Positions 4,989 to 5,500 of a DNA stretch of 5,500 nt are shown here, piece after piece. Each line of letters starts with the position of its first letter. The stretch's first letter is position 1. Location: NCBI GenBank assembly GCA_026985385.1, contig JALSQM010000009.1, positions 1 through 5,500 of the forward strand, written 5' to 3'. A model generated the notes under the pieces. It did no database searches. It was not told the DNA's origin and saw only the letters and a program-made list of their open reading frames with translations. Source of the stretch: Acidilobaceae archaeon (GTDB lineage Archaea; Thermoproteota; Thermoprotei_A; Sulfolobales; Acidilobaceae). A program made the translations under genes and the position numbers.

Positions 4989-5500
4989 CGCTACACTCCA
5001 AGCATGCGGCTAGGATCCTTACGGGGCTCCGGAGGCGCGGTGCAAAGTCTAGGGTGGAGGAGGCTCCACTCGCACCTAGGGCGACCAGGTACGCTATAGC
5101 GGCTGCCCTACTAGCGGCTAGCCTACCGATAATACTGTCATACACGCTCCTAGTAGAGCTGAGCTTCTCGACGACATTCGTGTCAACGCCATTCCAGAGG
5201 ACTACGTTCACCCTCGAGAACTGGAAGCTCTTCTTCGAGGGGCGTCTGGCTCCCACGGCGGCGGCGATCTACTCGCCCTCCTACATAGCTAAGATGATAG
5301 TTGACACACTGATAGTAGCGTTGGGGGTAACCGCTGTAGTGGTGGCGGCTGCGACCCCGGCGGCATATGCGTTCTCGAGGATGAACTTCAGGGGGAGAGC
5401 GTCCCTGATGAGGTTCCTAATATTGCTCCACGCATTCCCGGGCGTGGCGTTGATTATAGGGGTCTACGCGATCTACGTGTACACATACAGGGCCCTGGCG
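4985..5500 (+). CDS. ABC transporter permease, MalG/UgpE-type (CUT1 family), 3'-truncated by window edge
   Basis: The second channel subunit, pairing with the preceding permease. The frame is open from TTG 4985 to the last base, giving the first 172 residues. TTG overlaps the TGA of the first permease (TTGA, 4985-4988), so translation is probably coupled. A basic, likely cytoplasmic leader of about 35 residues precedes helix 1 (about 36-58). An extracellular loop follows with the MalG-like pattern FSTTF, then FTLENWKLFF (75-84). Helix 2 (about 100-129) ends in AAYAFSRMNFRGR (126-138), the characteristic AYAxxRxxFxGR segment of MalG/UgpE proteins, and helix 3 begins near 139. The EAA loop should lie beyond the window. 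The N-terminal leader is longer than usual for the family. An ATPase gene may follow to the right, but none is seen here. Confidence 0.88.
   Translation, partial: MTLHSKHAARILTGLRRRGAKSRVEEAPLAPRATRYAIAAALLAASLPIILSYTLLVELSFSTTFVSTPFQRTTFTLENWKLFFEGRLAPTAAAIYSPSYIAKMIVDTLIVALGVTAVVVAAATPAAYAFSRMNFRGRASLMRFLILLHAFPGVALIIGVYAIYVYTYRALA

Noticed and set aside
4939..5256. Minus-strand 105-codon open frame across the permease junction
   Set aside because: It overlaps two well-supported permease genes and has no motif or ribosome-binding site worth noting.

Overview
This window looks like part of a hyperthermophilic crenarchaeal (Thermoproteota, possibly Desulfurococcales-like) chromosome. The reasons are heavy use of AGG/AGA for Arg and ATA for Ile, UUG/GUG start codons, GGTG/GGTGATC-type Shine-Dalgarno sites that fit a crenarchaeal 16S 3' end, TATA/BRE-like promoter elements, tightly packed overlapping genes, and a secreted protein with a Thr-rich stalk and C-terminal membrane anchor. 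The species cannot be named from sequence alone. All genes are on the + strand.

Region 1 (1-1231): the 3' part of a glycerophosphodiester phosphodiesterase (GDPD) gene, overlapped by a complete HAD-superfamily phosphatase gene. The two look co-transcribed. A pair of short G/C-rich hairpins follows them (1251-1285).

Region 2 (1301-1975): a free-standing gene with its own TATA-like element. It encodes a 217-residue protein I do not recognise as a whole. Its C-terminal half resembles the end of a PIN-type nuclease domain, and a Gly/Pro/Arg-rich linker separates that half from a small N-terminal domain.

Region 3 (1976-2145): a 170-base AT-richer intergenic region with a BRE/TATA promoter, two imperfect inverted repeats that could be operators, and a GGGGGTG ribosome-binding site.

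Region 4 (2146-5500, running off the right edge): a carbohydrate-type (CUT1/MalEFG/UgpBAE-like) ABC importer operon. It holds a 630-residue secreted, membrane-anchored solute-binding protein, a complete MalF/UgpA-type permease, and the first 172 codons of a MalG/UgpE-type permease. No ATPase is visible; it is presumably outside the window or elsewhere in the genome. Both permease genes start with UUG inside nearly identical initiation sequences.

How the genes may work together: the importer brings in a sugar or sugar-like solute. A GDPD and a small phosphatase beside a CUT1 importer recall the bacterial ugp (glycerol-3-phosphate/glycerophosphodiester) locus. That link is an inference from gene order only, because the unknown gene and a separate promoter lie between the two groups. 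The rest is a fairly ordinary archaeal transport locus, and I see no clear sign of a radically new system.
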